Source: Nocardioidaceae bacterium
Lineage (GTDB): Bacteria > Actinomycetota > Actinomycetes > Propionibacteriales > Nocardioidaceae
Assembly: GCA_017744365.1 (NCBI GenBank)
Contig: JAGIBL010000002.1
Location: forward strand, 1-64,000
Reading direction: 5' to 3'
DNA: 64,000 nucleotides
In this document: positions 25,895 through 35,194 of the stretch, in pieces
How positions within the stretch are numbered: position 1 is the first letter of the stretch
How the letters are laid out: the number at the start of each line of letters is the position of its first letter
Program-made: the position numbers and the translations under genes
The notes under the pieces: generated by a model
Told to the model about the DNA's origin: nothing
Seen by the model: the letters and a program-made list of their open reading frames with translations, nothing else
Databases searched by the model: none

Positions 25895-27022
25895 TTACCA
25901 GTAACGGACATCGCTGGTGCTGAGCACCTCGGCACCGTCCTCGGTGACCAGCACGTTCTGCTCGAAGTAGACGCTGCCGACCCCGGGGCGCCCGGCCATC
26001 GTCTCGACCGACATGGTCATCCCGGCCCGCACCTCGCGCTGCTCGAAGGGCAGCACGAACGGCCACTCGAAGCCGAGCCCGATCCCGTGGCCGTGCCCGA
26101 AGACCTCGCTCTGCGGCGTGTTCACGCCCTGCTCGACCAGCACGCTCTCGACGACCTGGTAGAGGTCGGCGCCGGTGATGCCCGGCCGCAGCGCGGCGAT
26201 GCCGGCGTCGACCGCGCCGATCGCGGCCTCGAGCAGCTCCGTCTGCGCCTGACTCGGCCGGCCGCCGGTCACCAGGCTGCGCGCCGCGTCGAACATGTAG
26301 CCGTCGACGTACCCGGCGTGGTCGACGTGGAACAGGTCGCCCTCCTCCAGACGCCGCCCGTCCCAGCGCGGCAGCTGTCCCGAGCAGTAGAAGTCGCTGT
26401 CCGGGCCGGAGGCGATCATCGCGTCGATCGGCACCATGCCGCGCTCCACGCCGTACGCGTACGACGCCGCCACGGCCTCGGCCTCGGTGGTGCCCGGCCG
26501 CAGTGCCGCCGCGGTGATGGCGTCCACCGCCCCGCGCCCGATCGCGGCGGCCGCGCGGATCAGCTCGACCTCCGCGGGCGACTTGACCACGCGCAGGTCC
26601 ACGACGGCCTCGTCGAGCATCTCGAACCGGTCCGGCCCGCACAGCCGGATCAGCTCCAGGTAGGTCTGGGCCAGCAGCGCGGGCCCGCCGACCAGGCCGA
26701 ACCGGGTGCGGCTGCCGAGCTCGGCCAGCACCGAGGCCACGGCGGCCGGCAGGTCGAAGGCGAACCGGACGTCGGAGACCTGCACCAGGTCGCGGCGCGG
26801 GTCGAGGATGTCCACGACCAGCACCGGGTCGCCGTCCACCGGGAGCACCAGCGCGGCCTGGGACCGGTTGAAGCGCGGGTAGTAGTGCGCCAGGTAGAAG
26901 AGGTCGGAGGCCGAGTCCGAGTGCCCTCCCTTGGCCCAGACGACGACGCCGTCGAGCCCCTCGGCTCGGCAGCGCGCCACCAGGGCCTCCCGGCGGGCGG
27001 CGAACTCGGAAGCAGCGATCAC
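25895..27022 (-). CDS. M24-family metallohydrolase (Xaa-Pro peptidase/creatinase type)
   Basis: A 375-residue pita-bread-fold protein. An N-terminal creatinase-like domain is followed by the catalytic domain with ligand segments FHVDHAGYVDG, MFDAARS, GHGHGIGLG, SVETMAG and YFEQNVLV. Members are Xaa-Pro dipeptidases, creatinases or ectoine hydrolases. GTG 27022 has GAGGAGA upstream. Alongside the amidase it probably cleaves an imported N-acyl or amidine compound. Confidence 0.88.
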   Translation of the reverse strand: MIAASEFAARREALVARCRAEGLDGVVVWAKGGHSDSASDLFYLAHYYPRFNRSQAALVLPVDGDPVLVVDILDPRRDLVQVSDVRFAFDLPAAVASVLAELGSRTRFGLVGGPALLAQTYLELIRLCGPDRFEMLDEAVVDLRVVKSPAEVELIRAAAAIGRGAVDAITAAALRPGTTEAEAVAASYAYGVERGMVPIDAMIASGPDSDFYCSGQLPRWDGRRLEEGDLFHVDHAGYVDGYMFDAARSLVTGGRPSQAQTELLEAAIGAVDAGIAALRPGITGADLYQVVESVLVEQGVNTPQSEVFGHGHGIGLGFEWPFVLPFEQREVRAGMTMSVETMAGRPGVGSVYFEQNVLVTEDGAEVLSTSDVRYW

Positions 27023-27036
27023 GACGACGTCTCTCC

Positions 27037-28557
27037 TCAGGATGCGGCCGCGGACAGGATCCGGCGGTGGGTCTTGTCGGGGCCCTGCAGGGTCTGCGCC
27101 AGCCGGCCGCGGCGCATCACCAGCACCCGGTCGCACAGGCCCTCGAGCTCCTCGTAGTCGTTGGAGACGACCAGGACGCCGGCACCGGCCTCGGCCAGGT
27201 CGCGGATGGCCCGCAGGATGTGCTGCCGCGAGCCGACGTCGACGCCCTGGGTGGGCGCGTGCAGCACGATCACCGAGCCACGGCTCTCCTCGATGCGGCC
27301 GAGCAGCACCTTCTGCTGGTTGCCTCCGGAGAGGTTCCGCAACGGCGCCAGATCGCTGGCGCAGACCACCTCGTAGCGGGCGACGATGCCGGCCGACTCG
27401 GTCTCCTCGGCCCGGAAGTCCAGCCCGTGCCAGCGGCGCAGACGGCGCAGGTTGCCCAGGGTGGCGTTCTCGCGCACGGTCGCGTTCGGCACCGCGCTCT
27501 GGCCGAGCCGGTCCGCGGCGAGCAGGCTGATCCCGGCGGACCGGGCCCAGCGCGGGGTCGGCCGGGTCGAGGAGACCCCGTCCACGACCACCTCGGCGGC
27601 GGCCGGCCGGGCCCCGACCAGCAGGTACGGCACGTCCTCGTGGCCGGCGCCGACCAGCCCGGTCAGGCCGACCACCTCGCGCTCGTGCACCCGGAAGGCC
27701 AGGTCGTGCACGGCCGCGCCGGCCAGCGACCGCACGTCGAGCAGCACCCCGCCCGGCGTCGAGGCGGCCTCCAGGTCGGCGCGTTCGAAGTCGTCGCCGA
27801 CGATCATCCGGACCAGGCCGTCGACCTCGAGGCCGGCGGTGCTCGCGGAGTCGGCGACCCGGCCGTCGCGCAGCACGGTGACCCGGTCGGTGAGGCTGAG
27901 CACCTCCTCCATGTCGTGGGAGACGAACAGCACCGCGACCCCGGCCCGCGCGGCCCGGCGGACCGCGTCGAAGAGACGCTCCGTCTCGCTCATGGTCAGC
28001 GAGGTGGTCGGCTCGTCGAGCACGATCACCTTCGAACGGGAACCCTCGGCCGAGCCGAGCGCCCGAGCCAGCCCGACCAGCGCCCGCTCGCCGGGCCCGA
28101 GCTCGGCGACCAGGGCGGACGGGTCGATGTGACCGGCGCCGAGACGCCCGAGCATCTCGGCAGCCGACGTCCGCATCGAGCGGTAGTCGACCCAGCAACC
28201 GAGACGCCGCCGGTAGTGCCCGGCGAACAGGTTCTCGGTGACCGACAGGCTCGGGCACAGCCCGATGTCCTGGTGCATGAACCGCAGCCCCGCGTCGTAC
28301 CGCTGGGCATGGGAGTCCGACGCCCCGATCTCGGTGCCGTCCACCCGGATCGTGCCCTCGTCGGCCTTGTAGAGGCCGGAGAGGATCTTGATGAGGGTGG
28401 ACTTCCCGGAGCCGTTGATGCCGAGCAGGCCGTGGATCTCCCCCGGTCGCAGGGTGAGGTCCACCTCCCGGAGCACCCGCACGGGGCCGAAGGAGTTGCT
28501 CAGCCCGGAGATCTCCAGGGCCGGCACGTCGACAGCCGGGACGTCGGACTCGATCAC
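27037..28557 (-). CDS. Sugar-type ABC transporter ATPase (RbsA/MglA-like, two domains)
   Basis: A 506-residue double ATPase. The first domain has Walker A LLGINGSGKST (about residues 44-52), a divergent signature and VIVLDEPTTSLT. The second has the usual degenerate Walker A and NLSGGNQQKVLLG as signature. GTG 28557 overlaps the binding-protein stop by 4 bp. The transporter belongs to the CUT2 family by sequence, but with amidase and M24 partners the cargo need not be a sugar. Confidence 0.92.
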   Translation of the reverse strand: MIESDVPAVDVPALEISGLSNSFGPVRVLREVDLTLRPGEIHGLLGINGSGKSTLIKILSGLYKADEGTIRVDGTEIGASDSHAQRYDAGLRFMHQDIGLCPSLSVTENLFAGHYRRRLGCWVDYRSMRTSAAEMLGRLGAGHIDPSALVAELGPGERALVGLARALGSAEGSRSKVIVLDEPTTSLTMSETERLFDAVRRAARAGVAVLFVSHDMEEVLSLTDRVTVLRDGRVADSASTAGLEVDGLVRMIVGDDFERADLEAASTPGGVLLDVRSLAGAAVHDLAFRVHEREVVGLTGLVGAGHEDVPYLLVGARPAAAEVVVDGVSSTRPTPRWARSAGISLLAADRLGQSAVPNATVRENATLGNLRRLRRWHGLDFRAEETESAGIVARYEVVCASDLAPLRNLSGGNQQKVLLGRIEESRGSVIVLHAPTQGVDVGSRQHILRAIRDLAEAGAGVLVVSNDYEELEGLCDRVLVMRRGRLAQTLQGPDKTHRRILSAAAS

Positions 28558-29693
28558 GCGATGCCCCAGAGCTTCTTGAAGCCCTCGATGAAGCTGTCGC
28601 CGTACACCGCACGCTCGTCGTTGACGTCGATGTCCTTGAGCATCGCGGTGTCCAGGTAGCGGTAGGGCACCAGCGGGTTGCCCGGCGGCAGCTTGAGCAT
28701 CGCGCGCATCGACTGGTCCACGGTGGCCCACGCCGACCACTCCTCGGAGACGCCCGGGTCGGCGGTGAACACGTCGCCCTGCTTGACCAGCGCGAGCCCG
28801 GCCGAGCCGCCGTTGTGGCTGCTGACGTGGACCTTGCCGACCGCACCGGCCTGCTGCACTCCGGCGGTGGCGAAGATGGCCATCCCGTCGAACAGGGTGA
28901 GCACGTAGTTCAGGTTCGGGTTGGCCCGGATGCTGGTGACCACCAGCGGCGTGATCTGGGTGCCCCAGTCGGCCAGCGGCACGTTCTTGACCTGGAGCTT
29001 GCAGCCCTTGCACGCCTCGAGGACCTCCTTGATGCCCTTGACCACCGGCGGCTCCGGCGCCAGGCCCTCGGAGTCGACGAACAGCACGTTCGCCTTGCCG
29101 TTGGTGTCCAGCACCGCCTTGCTCGCGATCAGCCGGCCGCCGAGCTCGAGGTCAGTGCCGACCGAGGCGTAGAACTCCTCGCCGGCGCCCTGGCCCGGGG
29201 CGTTCATGTCGATCGGGTTGTTGAGCACGTTGATGACCGGGATGCCGGCCGCCTTGGCGTCGCGCAGCTTGTCGCGGACCAGGTCGGTCGGGACGCCGAG
29301 GATGAGGATCACGTCGGACTTCTGGGTGATGCCGACCTGGATGCCCTGCTGCATGCCGGTGACCTGGTCGTCGGCGTTGGAGACGGTCACCTTGATGCCG
29401 AGGGTGGCGCCGACCTCCTTCACGTACTTCGCCACGTGCGCCAGGATCGGAACCGCCAGGTTGACCGCGACGATGTGGATCGACTTGCCGCGCGCCTTGG
29501 CGGCGTCGATCGCCGGGCCCGGCGCGGTGAAGGTCAGCTCCGCCGAGGCGGCCTCGGTGGCGGTCTTGGCGGCGTCGACCGCCGCGGTGTCGCCCTTGCC
29601 GGAGGTGTCGCCGCCGCCGCTGCTCGACCCGCAGGCCGCCAGGACGATCGCGAGCACGACAGCCAGTGCGGGCATGACGAGCTTGGAGCGCAT
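28554..29693 (-). CDS. Sugar-type ABC substrate-binding lipoprotein (Peripla_BP_4)
   Basis: A 379-residue receptor with lipobox VLAAC (lipidated Cys about residue 21) and the RbsB-like fold: SIHIVAVNLAVPILAHVAKY, then VINVLNNP. The start is ambiguous. ATG 29693 is preferred because GAAAGGA lies about 6 bases upstream; ATGs at 29699 and 29708 would add three or five residues. It is encoded between the permease and ATPase genes. Confidence 0.88.
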   Translation of the reverse strand: MRSKLVMPALAVVLAIVLAACGSSSGGGDTSGKGDTAAVDAAKTATEAASAELTFTAPGPAIDAAKARGKSIHIVAVNLAVPILAHVAKYVKEVGATLGIKVTVSNADDQVTGMQQGIQVGITQKSDVILILGVPTDLVRDKLRDAKAAGIPVINVLNNPIDMNAPGQGAGEEFYASVGTDLELGGRLIASKAVLDTNGKANVLFVDSEGLAPEPPVVKGIKEVLEACKGCKLQVKNVPLADWGTQITPLVVTSIRANPNLNYVLTLFDGMAIFATAGVQQAGAVGKVHVSSHNGGSAGLALVKQGDVFTADPGVSEEWSAWATVDQSMRAMLKLPPGNPLVPYRYLDTAMLKDIDVNDERAVYGDSFIEGFKKLWGIA

Positions 29694-29731
29694 ACGCATT
29701 CCTTTCATCTTCAGTGGAGGTGAGAGGTGGC

Positions 29732-30793
29732 TCAGCGCCCGCCGGATCTCCGGCTGAGCTTGGCCACCGTCACCGCGATCACGAGCACTCCCCCGCTGAA
29801 GACCTGCGTCACCCAGTCAGGCGATCCGAGCATCTGGAGTCCTTGCGTGCCGACCGTCAGCAGGTAGACGGCCAGGAAGGTGCCGACGACGCCGAAGCGG
29901 CCGCGGTGCACCGTGGCGCCCAGGAAGGTCGCCGCGTACGCCGGCAGCAGGTACGGGCCGCCGTACGACGTGGAGGCCGCGCCGGTCTGGGCGACCAGGA
30001 TGACGCCGGCCACCCCGGCGCCGACCGACGCGGTCAGGAAGGCACCGACGCGGATCTTGTCGACCTTGAGGCCGACCAGCCGGGCGGCGGTCTGCGCCTC
30101 GCCGACGAAGTAGATGTGCCGGCCGGTGGCGGTGCGCTGCAGCAGGAACCAGCCCACGGCGAGCAGGCCGAGCGCGTAGAAGAACGGGATCCCGATGCCG
30201 CCGATCTGGGTCTGCCCGAACTTGGTGACCGACTCCGGCAGGCCGCCGATGGTGGTCGGTCCGACGGTGCCCAGCGCGATGCCGGTGACGACGGTGCCCA
30301 TGCCGAGGGTGGTCACCAGCGAGTCGACCCCGAAGCCGACCACGAACATCGCGTTCACCAGGCCGACCGCGGCGGCCAGCCCGACCGCGATGAGCACGGC
30401 GAGCAGCACGTTCATGTCGTGCTTGGTGGTCAGCGAGGCGACCACGCCGGCGGAGAGGCCGAGCACCGCCGCGGCGGAGAGGTCGAACTCGCCGGCCGCG
30501 CTGAGCACGGTGAGCCCGAAGGCCAGGATCACCAGCACCGCCTGGGTGGTGAGCAGCGACTGGAAGTTCGCGCTGGTGCCGAAGGTGTCCGGGCGCAGCG
30601 CCGAGAACAGCACGGCCAGCCCGACCAGGCCGACCGGAACCGCGAGCGAGCCGGAGCGGAGCAGGTCGACGACCCGGTCACCGGCAGAACGGTGACGTCC
30701 CGCCACGGCTCCCGGCAGCGTCGTGCTGTCGGGGTTCTCCGCCTCGTTCTTCGCGTCCGTCGCGCGCGGCACGGAGTCGCTGGTTCGGATCAC
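29732..30793 (-). CDS. Sugar-type ABC transporter permease (RbsC-like)
   Basis: A 353-residue CUT2 permease with about ten hydrophobic segments. The family segment SAAGEFDLSAAAVLGLSAG and the LVGLKVDKIRVGAF loop are recognisable. The first 40 residues are a charged cytoplasmic tail. It is the first gene of the permease, binding-protein, ATPase, M24, amidase operon, and operator site D lies 88 bp upstream. Confidence 0.92.
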   Translation of the reverse strand: MIRTSDSVPRATDAKNEAENPDSTTLPGAVAGRHRSAGDRVVDLLRSGSLAVPVGLVGLAVLFSALRPDTFGTSANFQSLLTTQAVLVILAFGLTVLSAAGEFDLSAAAVLGLSAGVVASLTTKHDMNVLLAVLIAVGLAAAVGLVNAMFVVGFGVDSLVTTLGMGTVVTGIALGTVGPTTIGGLPESVTKFGQTQIGGIGIPFFYALGLLAVGWFLLQRTATGRHIYFVGEAQTAARLVGLKVDKIRVGAFLTASVGAGVAGVILVAQTGAASTSYGGPYLLPAYAATFLGATVHRGRFGVVGTFLAVYLLTVGTQGLQMLGSPDWVTQVFSGGVLVIAVTVAKLSRRSGGR

Positions 30794-30881
30794 AGGGCCT
30801 CTCCTGTCCGGCGATTCGCTGGTTGGTTGCAGGCAAGAATCGAGCGAGGCGAATGCCGGTGCTGCTGAGTGGAGGGTGAAA

Positions 30882-30896
30882 TTCCTCTAGGGGGAA
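30882..30896. promoter_or_regulatory. Candidate IclR operator, site D
   Basis: TTCC-TCTAGGG-GGAA, 88 bp upstream of the permease start and just after the stop of the next minus-strand gene (30927). Same arms and spacer length as sites A-C. It ties this operon to the aromatic cluster even though it lies beyond the IclR gene and the convergent repeats. Confidence 0.55.
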
Positions 30897-30926
30897 CGAC
30901 GCGGCGGAGCCCGAGTCAGAGGGAGG

Positions 30927-32351
30927 TCAGCGGGAGCGCAGCGCGGCCTCGGCGGCGTTGAACCCGCCCATGCCGTGCACGCCGCCGCCCGGCGGGGTGG
31001 CCGACGAGCACAGGAAGACGCCCGGGATGCCGGTGGCGTAGGGGTGCAGCGTGGTGCGCGGCCGCAGCGCGATCTGCCGAGCCGTGTTGGCGCCGGCGCT
31101 GATGTCACCGCCCACGTAGTTCGCGTTGTACGACGCCAGCTCGACGGGCCCGCGGACGTGGGTGGCCAGGACCCGGTCGCGGAAGCCGGGCGCGAACCGC
31201 TCGATCTGCCGTACGACGTGCTCCGTCGCGTCTCCGGTGTAGCCGTGCGGCACGTGCGCGTAGGCCCACAGCGGGTTCGCCGAGCCGGCCGAGCGGGACG
31301 GGTCCGCGAGGTACTGCTGGCCGACGAGCACGAACGGGCGCTCCGCCAGCGCGCCGCGCACGGTGGCCGCCTCGGCTGCGACGACCTCGGCCGCGGAGCC
31401 GCCCAGGTGCAGCGTCCCGGCCCGGCGCGCGTCGGCGTTGGTCCAGGGCACGTCGCCCTCGATCGCGAAGTCGACCTTGTACGCCGCGGGCCCGAACCGG
31501 TAGCGCTCGAAGGCCCGCCGTACCCGTCCCGGCAGCCGCTCGCCGGCGATCCGGACGACCGCGTCGGGGGCGACGTCGAGCAGGACGAAGTCGGGCTCTC
31601 GGCCGTCGAGGTCGCGCAGCTGGTCGAGGCCGGTCACCCTCACGCCGGTCTTCACCGTGCCGCCGAGGCCGGCGAGCAGGGCGGTCATCGCGGCCGCGAT
31701 CGCCTGGGAGCCGCCGACGGCGACCGGCCAGCCGGCCCGGTGCCCGGCCGCGGTCAGCATCAGCCCGACCGAGCCGCTCAGCGGGGTGTCCAGCCGGCCG
31801 AAGGCGTGGGCCGCCGCGCCCAGGAAGAGCGCTTTCGCCGGCTCGTCGTCCCAGCGGCGGGCGATCGTCGTGGCGGGCAGCAGCGCGCGCAGGCCGAAGC
31901 GCGCCAGCAGCAGCGGATGCCGCGGCCGGTGCGCCACCGGCCGCAGGACGTCCTCGAGCAGGTCGTCGAGTCCGCGGGCCAGCGGGCCGAAGAGCCGCTG
32001 CCAGGACCGGGCGTCCGCGCCGAGCGAGGCCAGGGTCAGGTCCATCTCGCGGGAGAGCACCCCGGCCCGCCCGTCGTCGAGCGGGTGCACCAGGTCGATC
32101 TCGGGCCAGGCCCACCGCAGCCCGTACCGGTCCAGCCCGAGCGTGGAGAGGAACGGCGAGACCACGCCGGTCGGGTGGAAGGCGGCACAGTCGTCGTGCA
32201 GCAGGCCGGGCAGGGTGAGCTCGGAGGTCCGGGTGCCACCGCCGGGCCGGTCGGCCGCCTCCAGGACGGTGACCTCGATGCCCTCCTGGGCGAGGCGGAT
32301 GGCGGCGGCCAGGCCGTTGGGCCCGCTGCCGACCACCACCGCGGACGTCAT
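30927..32351 (-). CDS. FAD-dependent oxidoreductase, phytoene-dehydrogenase-like
   Basis: A 474-residue NAD(P)/FAD protein of the CrtI-like/PYROXD2 group. The N-terminal dinucleotide fold VVVGSGPNGLAAAIRLA is followed by the second glycine stretch VLEAADRPGGGTRT, and the C-terminal FAD segment is GGGVHGMGGFNAAEAAL. No carotenoid genes are nearby. The substrate is unknown, and the gene appears to be transcribed alone or with its upstream neighbour. Confidence 0.9.
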   Translation of the reverse strand: MTSAVVVGSGPNGLAAAIRLAQEGIEVTVLEAADRPGGGTRTSELTLPGLLHDDCAAFHPTGVVSPFLSTLGLDRYGLRWAWPEIDLVHPLDDGRAGVLSREMDLTLASLGADARSWQRLFGPLARGLDDLLEDVLRPVAHRPRHPLLLARFGLRALLPATTIARRWDDEPAKALFLGAAAHAFGRLDTPLSGSVGLMLTAAGHRAGWPVAVGGSQAIAAAMTALLAGLGGTVKTGVRVTGLDQLRDLDGREPDFVLLDVAPDAVVRIAGERLPGRVRRAFERYRFGPAAYKVDFAIEGDVPWTNADARRAGTLHLGGSAAEVVAAEAATVRGALAERPFVLVGQQYLADPSRSAGSANPLWAYAHVPHGYTGDATEHVVRQIERFAPGFRDRVLATHVRGPVELASYNANYVGGDISAGANTARQIALRPRTTLHPYATGIPGVFLCSSATPPGGGVHGMGGFNAAEAALRSR

Positions 32352-32382
32352 GGGCGCAGCCTTTCACGCGCGCGCGTGCGGC

Positions 32383-32742
32383 TCAGCCCTGGTCCTTGAT
32401 CAGGTGCAGCAGCCAGTCTCGCTCGGTCCGGATCAGGGCGTAGCGCCGGTCGGCGCCGTAGCCGTGCAGGGTGAACAGGATCCGACGGTCGTTGCGGTCG
32501 TGCTCCTCCCACCAGCCGGTGTCGGCGATGAGCTTGCTCGGGTCGGTGTAGGTGAGGTGGGCGAGGTCGTGGTCGTTGACCTCGATGGCGAGGTGGTCGT
32601 CGCGGCTGTCGGTGGGCAGCCCGCGGGGCACCGCCCAGGAGCGGAGCACGCCGCCCTCCTCCAGGCGCAGGTCGAAGTGCGGCCGCGGCCTGCGGTGGTC
32701 GTGCAGGACGAAGGCCGGCCGGTGCGGACGCCCGCTCGCCAT
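32383..32742 (-). CDS. Stand-alone 3'-phosphoesterase (LigD PE-domain) protein
   Basis: A 119-residue protein equivalent to the PE domain of the bacterial NHEJ ligase LigD. The metal-site segment FVLHDHRRPRPHFDLRLE is present, with VPRGLPTD and the C-terminal LIRTERDWLLHLIKD strand. In LigD this domain trims 3' phosphates and ribonucleotides from DNA ends. No ligase, polymerase or Ku gene is adjacent, so it would act independently or with distant partners. Confidence 0.88.
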   Translation of the reverse strand: MASGRPHRPAFVLHDHRRPRPHFDLRLEEGGVLRSWAVPRGLPTDSRDDHLAIEVNDHDLAHLTYTDPSKLIADTGWWEEHDRNDRRILFTLHGYGADRRYALIRTERDWLLHLIKDQG

Positions 32743-32782
32743 CTTTCGAGCGTACGCCGGACCGGCCGGCCCGCTGCCCTCC

Positions 32783-33868
32783 TCAGGACCGGGAGAAGAA
32801 GACCTTCAGGTCCGCGGCGATGTCCTCGGGCACCTCCAGCGCGGCGAAGTGGCCGCCGCGGCCGAACTCCGACCAGTGCTCGATCCGGGCGTTGTCGCGC
32901 TCGGCCAGCGAGCGGATCGTCTGGAAGTCGTCGGCGAAGACGGCCACGCCGATGCGTCCCTGCGAGACGACCGTCTCGCGGGCCGCGCGTGCCTCCTCGT
33001 AGTGGTAGCGCACCGCGCCGGCGGAGCTGTTGGTCAGCCAGTACAGCGAGACCTGCTCGAGCACCTGCTCGGGGCGGACCAGGCTGGTGCCGTTGCCGAA
33101 GCTCTCGAACAGCTCGTTGTAAGCCAGCTGGCCGACCGGCGAGTCCGAGAGGCCGGCCGCCACGGTCTGCGGCCGGGAGCCGTTCATCGCGTTGTAGCCG
33201 CCGACCTTCTGGAACCACTGCAGGTGCTCGAGCGCGGCGTACTCCTTCGGGCCGAAGCCGTCGAGCTCGGACGGATCGCCGGAGGGGAACGAGAACAGCT
33301 GCAGCACGTGCGCGCCCAGGAAGCCGTCGGGGTTGAGCACGGCCAGCTCGCGGGCGACCATCGCGCCGCCGTCGCTGCCGTGGACGCCGTACGAGTCGTA
33401 GCCGAGCTCGCGCATCAGCTCGTCGTACGCGCGGGCGACCCGGTCCATCGTCCAGCCGCCGTCGACCAGTGGCGTCGAGAACGCGAACCCGGGCATCGAG
33501 GGGATCACCAGGTGGAAGGAGTCGGTGAGCAGCTCGACCATCGGCAGGAACTCCAGGAACGAGCCCGGGTAGGTGTGCGCCAGCAGCAGCGGGGTCGCGT
33601 CGGAGTTGGCGGATCGCACGTGCACGAAGTGGATCGGCTGGCCGTCGACGTCGGCGACGAAGTTGGGGTGGGCGTTGATCCGGTCCTCGACCGAGCGCCA
33701 GTCGAGCTGCTGCCACTGGCCGACCATGTCGCGCAGGTAGGACTCCGGCGTGCCGTAGTCCCAGGAGTCGCCGGGCGCGGCCGGGGCGAACCGGGTGTTC
33801 TCGAGCCGGAGCTGGAGGTCGTCGAGGTCGGACTGGGCAATGCTCGCGGTGAAGGAGGTGATGTTCAT
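32783..33868 (-). CDS. Epoxide hydrolase, microsomal-type (EHN plus alpha/beta hydrolase)
   Basis: A 361-residue protein. An N-terminal EHN region (DLDDLQLRLENTRFAP and WDYGTPESYLRDMV) leads into an alpha/beta-hydrolase core with the nucleophile in VHGSDGGAMVA and the terminal histidine in GRGGHFAALEVPE. It would open epoxides to diols in the cytoplasm. ATG 33868 is preferred; a GTG nine bases upstream is also possible and no clear Shine-Dalgarno is present. A WYL regulator diverges from it. Confidence 0.9.
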   Translation of the reverse strand: MNITSFTASIAQSDLDDLQLRLENTRFAPAAPGDSWDYGTPESYLRDMVGQWQQLDWRSVEDRINAHPNFVADVDGQPIHFVHVRSANSDATPLLLAHTYPGSFLEFLPMVELLTDSFHLVIPSMPGFAFSTPLVDGGWTMDRVARAYDELMRELGYDSYGVHGSDGGAMVARELAVLNPDGFLGAHVLQLFSFPSGDPSELDGFGPKEYAALEHLQWFQKVGGYNAMNGSRPQTVAAGLSDSPVGQLAYNELFESFGNGTSLVRPEQVLEQVSLYWLTNSSAGAVRYHYEEARAARETVVSQGRIGVAVFADDFQTIRSLAERDNARIEHWSEFGRGGHFAALEVPEDIAADLKVFFSRS

Positions 33869-33889
33869 GAGCACCACGCTAGGAGGGAT

Positions 33890-33907
33890 TCAGGAAAGGT
33901 TCGTTCC
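33890..33907. promoter_or_regulatory. Everted repeat in the epoxide hydrolase/WYL promoter
   Basis: The short divergent gap contains GGAA-AGGTTCG-TTCC (arms facing outward, spacer 7). It is the reverse arrangement of the IclR candidate and is more likely an autoregulatory site for the WYL protein, or chance. Confidence 0.35.
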
Positions 33908-33922
33908 GCTATTTTGGACCTC

Positions 33923-34888
33923 GTGGCAGAAACTTCCGGACGTCTTCTCGCCCTGCTCGGACTGCTCCAGTCGCGCGCGGACTGGGGCGGCGCCGAGCTC
34001 GCCGGCCGCCTCGGCGTGACCGGCCGGACGGTCCGCAACGACGTGGCCCGGCTGCGCGACCTCGGCTACCCGGTCGAGGCGGTGCGCGGGCCCGGCGGGC
34101 GGTACCGGCTCGGTGTCGGCACCAAGCTGCCGCCGCTGCTGCTCGACGACGAGGAGGCCGTCGCGGTCGCGGTCGGCCTGCGCGCGGCCACCGCGGTCAC
34201 CGGCGTCGAGGAGGCCAGCGCGCGGGCGCTGGCCAAGCTGGAGCAGGTCCTGCCCACCCGCGTACGACGACGGCTGACCGCGCTGCGCAAGGCCTCCTCG
34301 GCCGGCCCGGTCAACACCGACTCCAACGTCGAGGACCCCGCCGTCGACCCCGGCCTGCTCACCGACCTGGCCACCGTGATCGGCGAGGGCCAGGGCCTGC
34401 GAGCCGACTACCGGGGCGAGCTGCGCGAGATCGAGCCGTACCACCTGGTCGCCTGGCAGCGCCGCTGGTACCTCGTGGGCCGCGACGTCCGCACCGGCCG
34501 GTGGGCGCCGTACCGGGTGGACTGGCTGCGGCTGCGCGTGCCCGGCGGCCGCCGGTTCACCCCGGCCGAGCCGCCGTTCGACCTCACCGAGTTCGTGGTC
34601 CGCGAGGTCGCCCGGACCGGCTGGGCCGTGCACGCCCGGCTGGTCATCGACGCACCGGCGGAGGAGGTGTTCGCCCGGATCAACCCGGCCGTCGGCACCG
34701 TAGAGCCGCGCGGCGCGGACCGCAGCGTCCTGGTCACCGGCGGGGACAGCCTCGAGGTGGTCGCGGTCTGGATCAGCATGCTCGGCCTCGACTTCACCGT
34801 GGAGAGCCCCGACGAGCTGGTCGAGCACCTGCGGGTGCTCCGGGACCGGTACACCCGCGCGCTCAGACGACCTGGACGGCGTCCTTGA
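33923..34888 (+). CDS. WYL-domain transcriptional regulator
   Basis: A 321-residue DeoR/HTH_11-type regulator: winged helix at residues 1-60 (LAGRLGVTGRTVRNDVARL), a WYL domain in the middle (EIEPYHLVAWQRRWYLVGRD) and a WCX C-terminal region. GTG 33923 is chosen because the helix-turn-helix starts directly after it. It probably controls the divergent epoxide hydrolase gene. Its last 26 bases overlap the end of the convergent HigA-like gene. Confidence 0.9.
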   Translation: MAETSGRLLALLGLLQSRADWGGAELAGRLGVTGRTVRNDVARLRDLGYPVEAVRGPGGRYRLGVGTKLPPLLLDDEEAVAVAVGLRAATAVTGVEEASARALAKLEQVLPTRVRRRLTALRKASSAGPVNTDSNVEDPAVDPGLLTDLATVIGEGQGLRADYRGELREIEPYHLVAWQRRWYLVGRDVRTGRWAPYRVDWLRLRVPGGRRFTPAEPPFDLTEFVVREVARTGWAVHARLVIDAPAEEVFARINPAVGTVEPRGADRSVLVTGGDSLEVVAVWISMLGLDFTVESPDELVEHLRVLRDRYTRALRRPGRRP

Positions 34889-35183
34889 GGTTCGTCGGGA
34901 CCTTCTCGGGGAACGACAACACCAGATGACGGTCGAGCGCCGCGGCTACCCGGGCCAGGGTGTCGATCCGGTTGCGAGCCCCGCCGCCCTCCTCGAGCCG
35001 CGAGATCACCGACTGCGTCGTCCCCATCCGCCCGGCCAGCTCGCGCTGGCTCAGGCCGGCCGCTGTCCGCAGGTCGTAGATCAGCTGACCGAGGGCGAGG
35101 TCCTGCTCGACACCGGCCCGGGTCTGCGCCGACGGCGCTCGGCGCTCACCCCGGACGTCGGACCAGCGGGAGTAGTTGGCCAT
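34863..35183 (-). CDS. XRE-family HigA-like antitoxin
   Basis: A 106-residue protein with one helix-turn-helix: LRTAAGLSQRELAGRMG and TTQSVISRLEEGG. ATG 35183 has AAGGAGGAG upstream. It stands 11 bp downstream of a very short RelE/HigB-like gene, the higBA order, and a palindrome lies upstream of both. Its 3' end overlaps the convergent WYL gene by 26 bases. Confidence 0.88.
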   Translation of the reverse strand: MANYSRWSDVRGERRAPSAQTRAGVEQDLALGQLIYDLRTAAGLSQRELAGRMGTTQSVISRLEEGGGARNRIDTLARVAAALDRHLVLSFPEKVPTNLKDAVQVV

Positions 35184-35194
35184 CGTCTCCTCCT

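Noticed and set aside
30927-32351. Carotenoid biosynthesis locus suggested by the phytoene-dehydrogenase-like gene
   Set aside because: No crtB, crtE or other carotenoid genes are present; the protein belongs to the broader oxidoreductase group.
33890-33907. GGAA-N7-TTCC near the WYL gene as a fifth IclR site
   Set aside because: The arms are in the opposite order to sites A-D, and the neighbouring genes have no link to the aromatic cluster.
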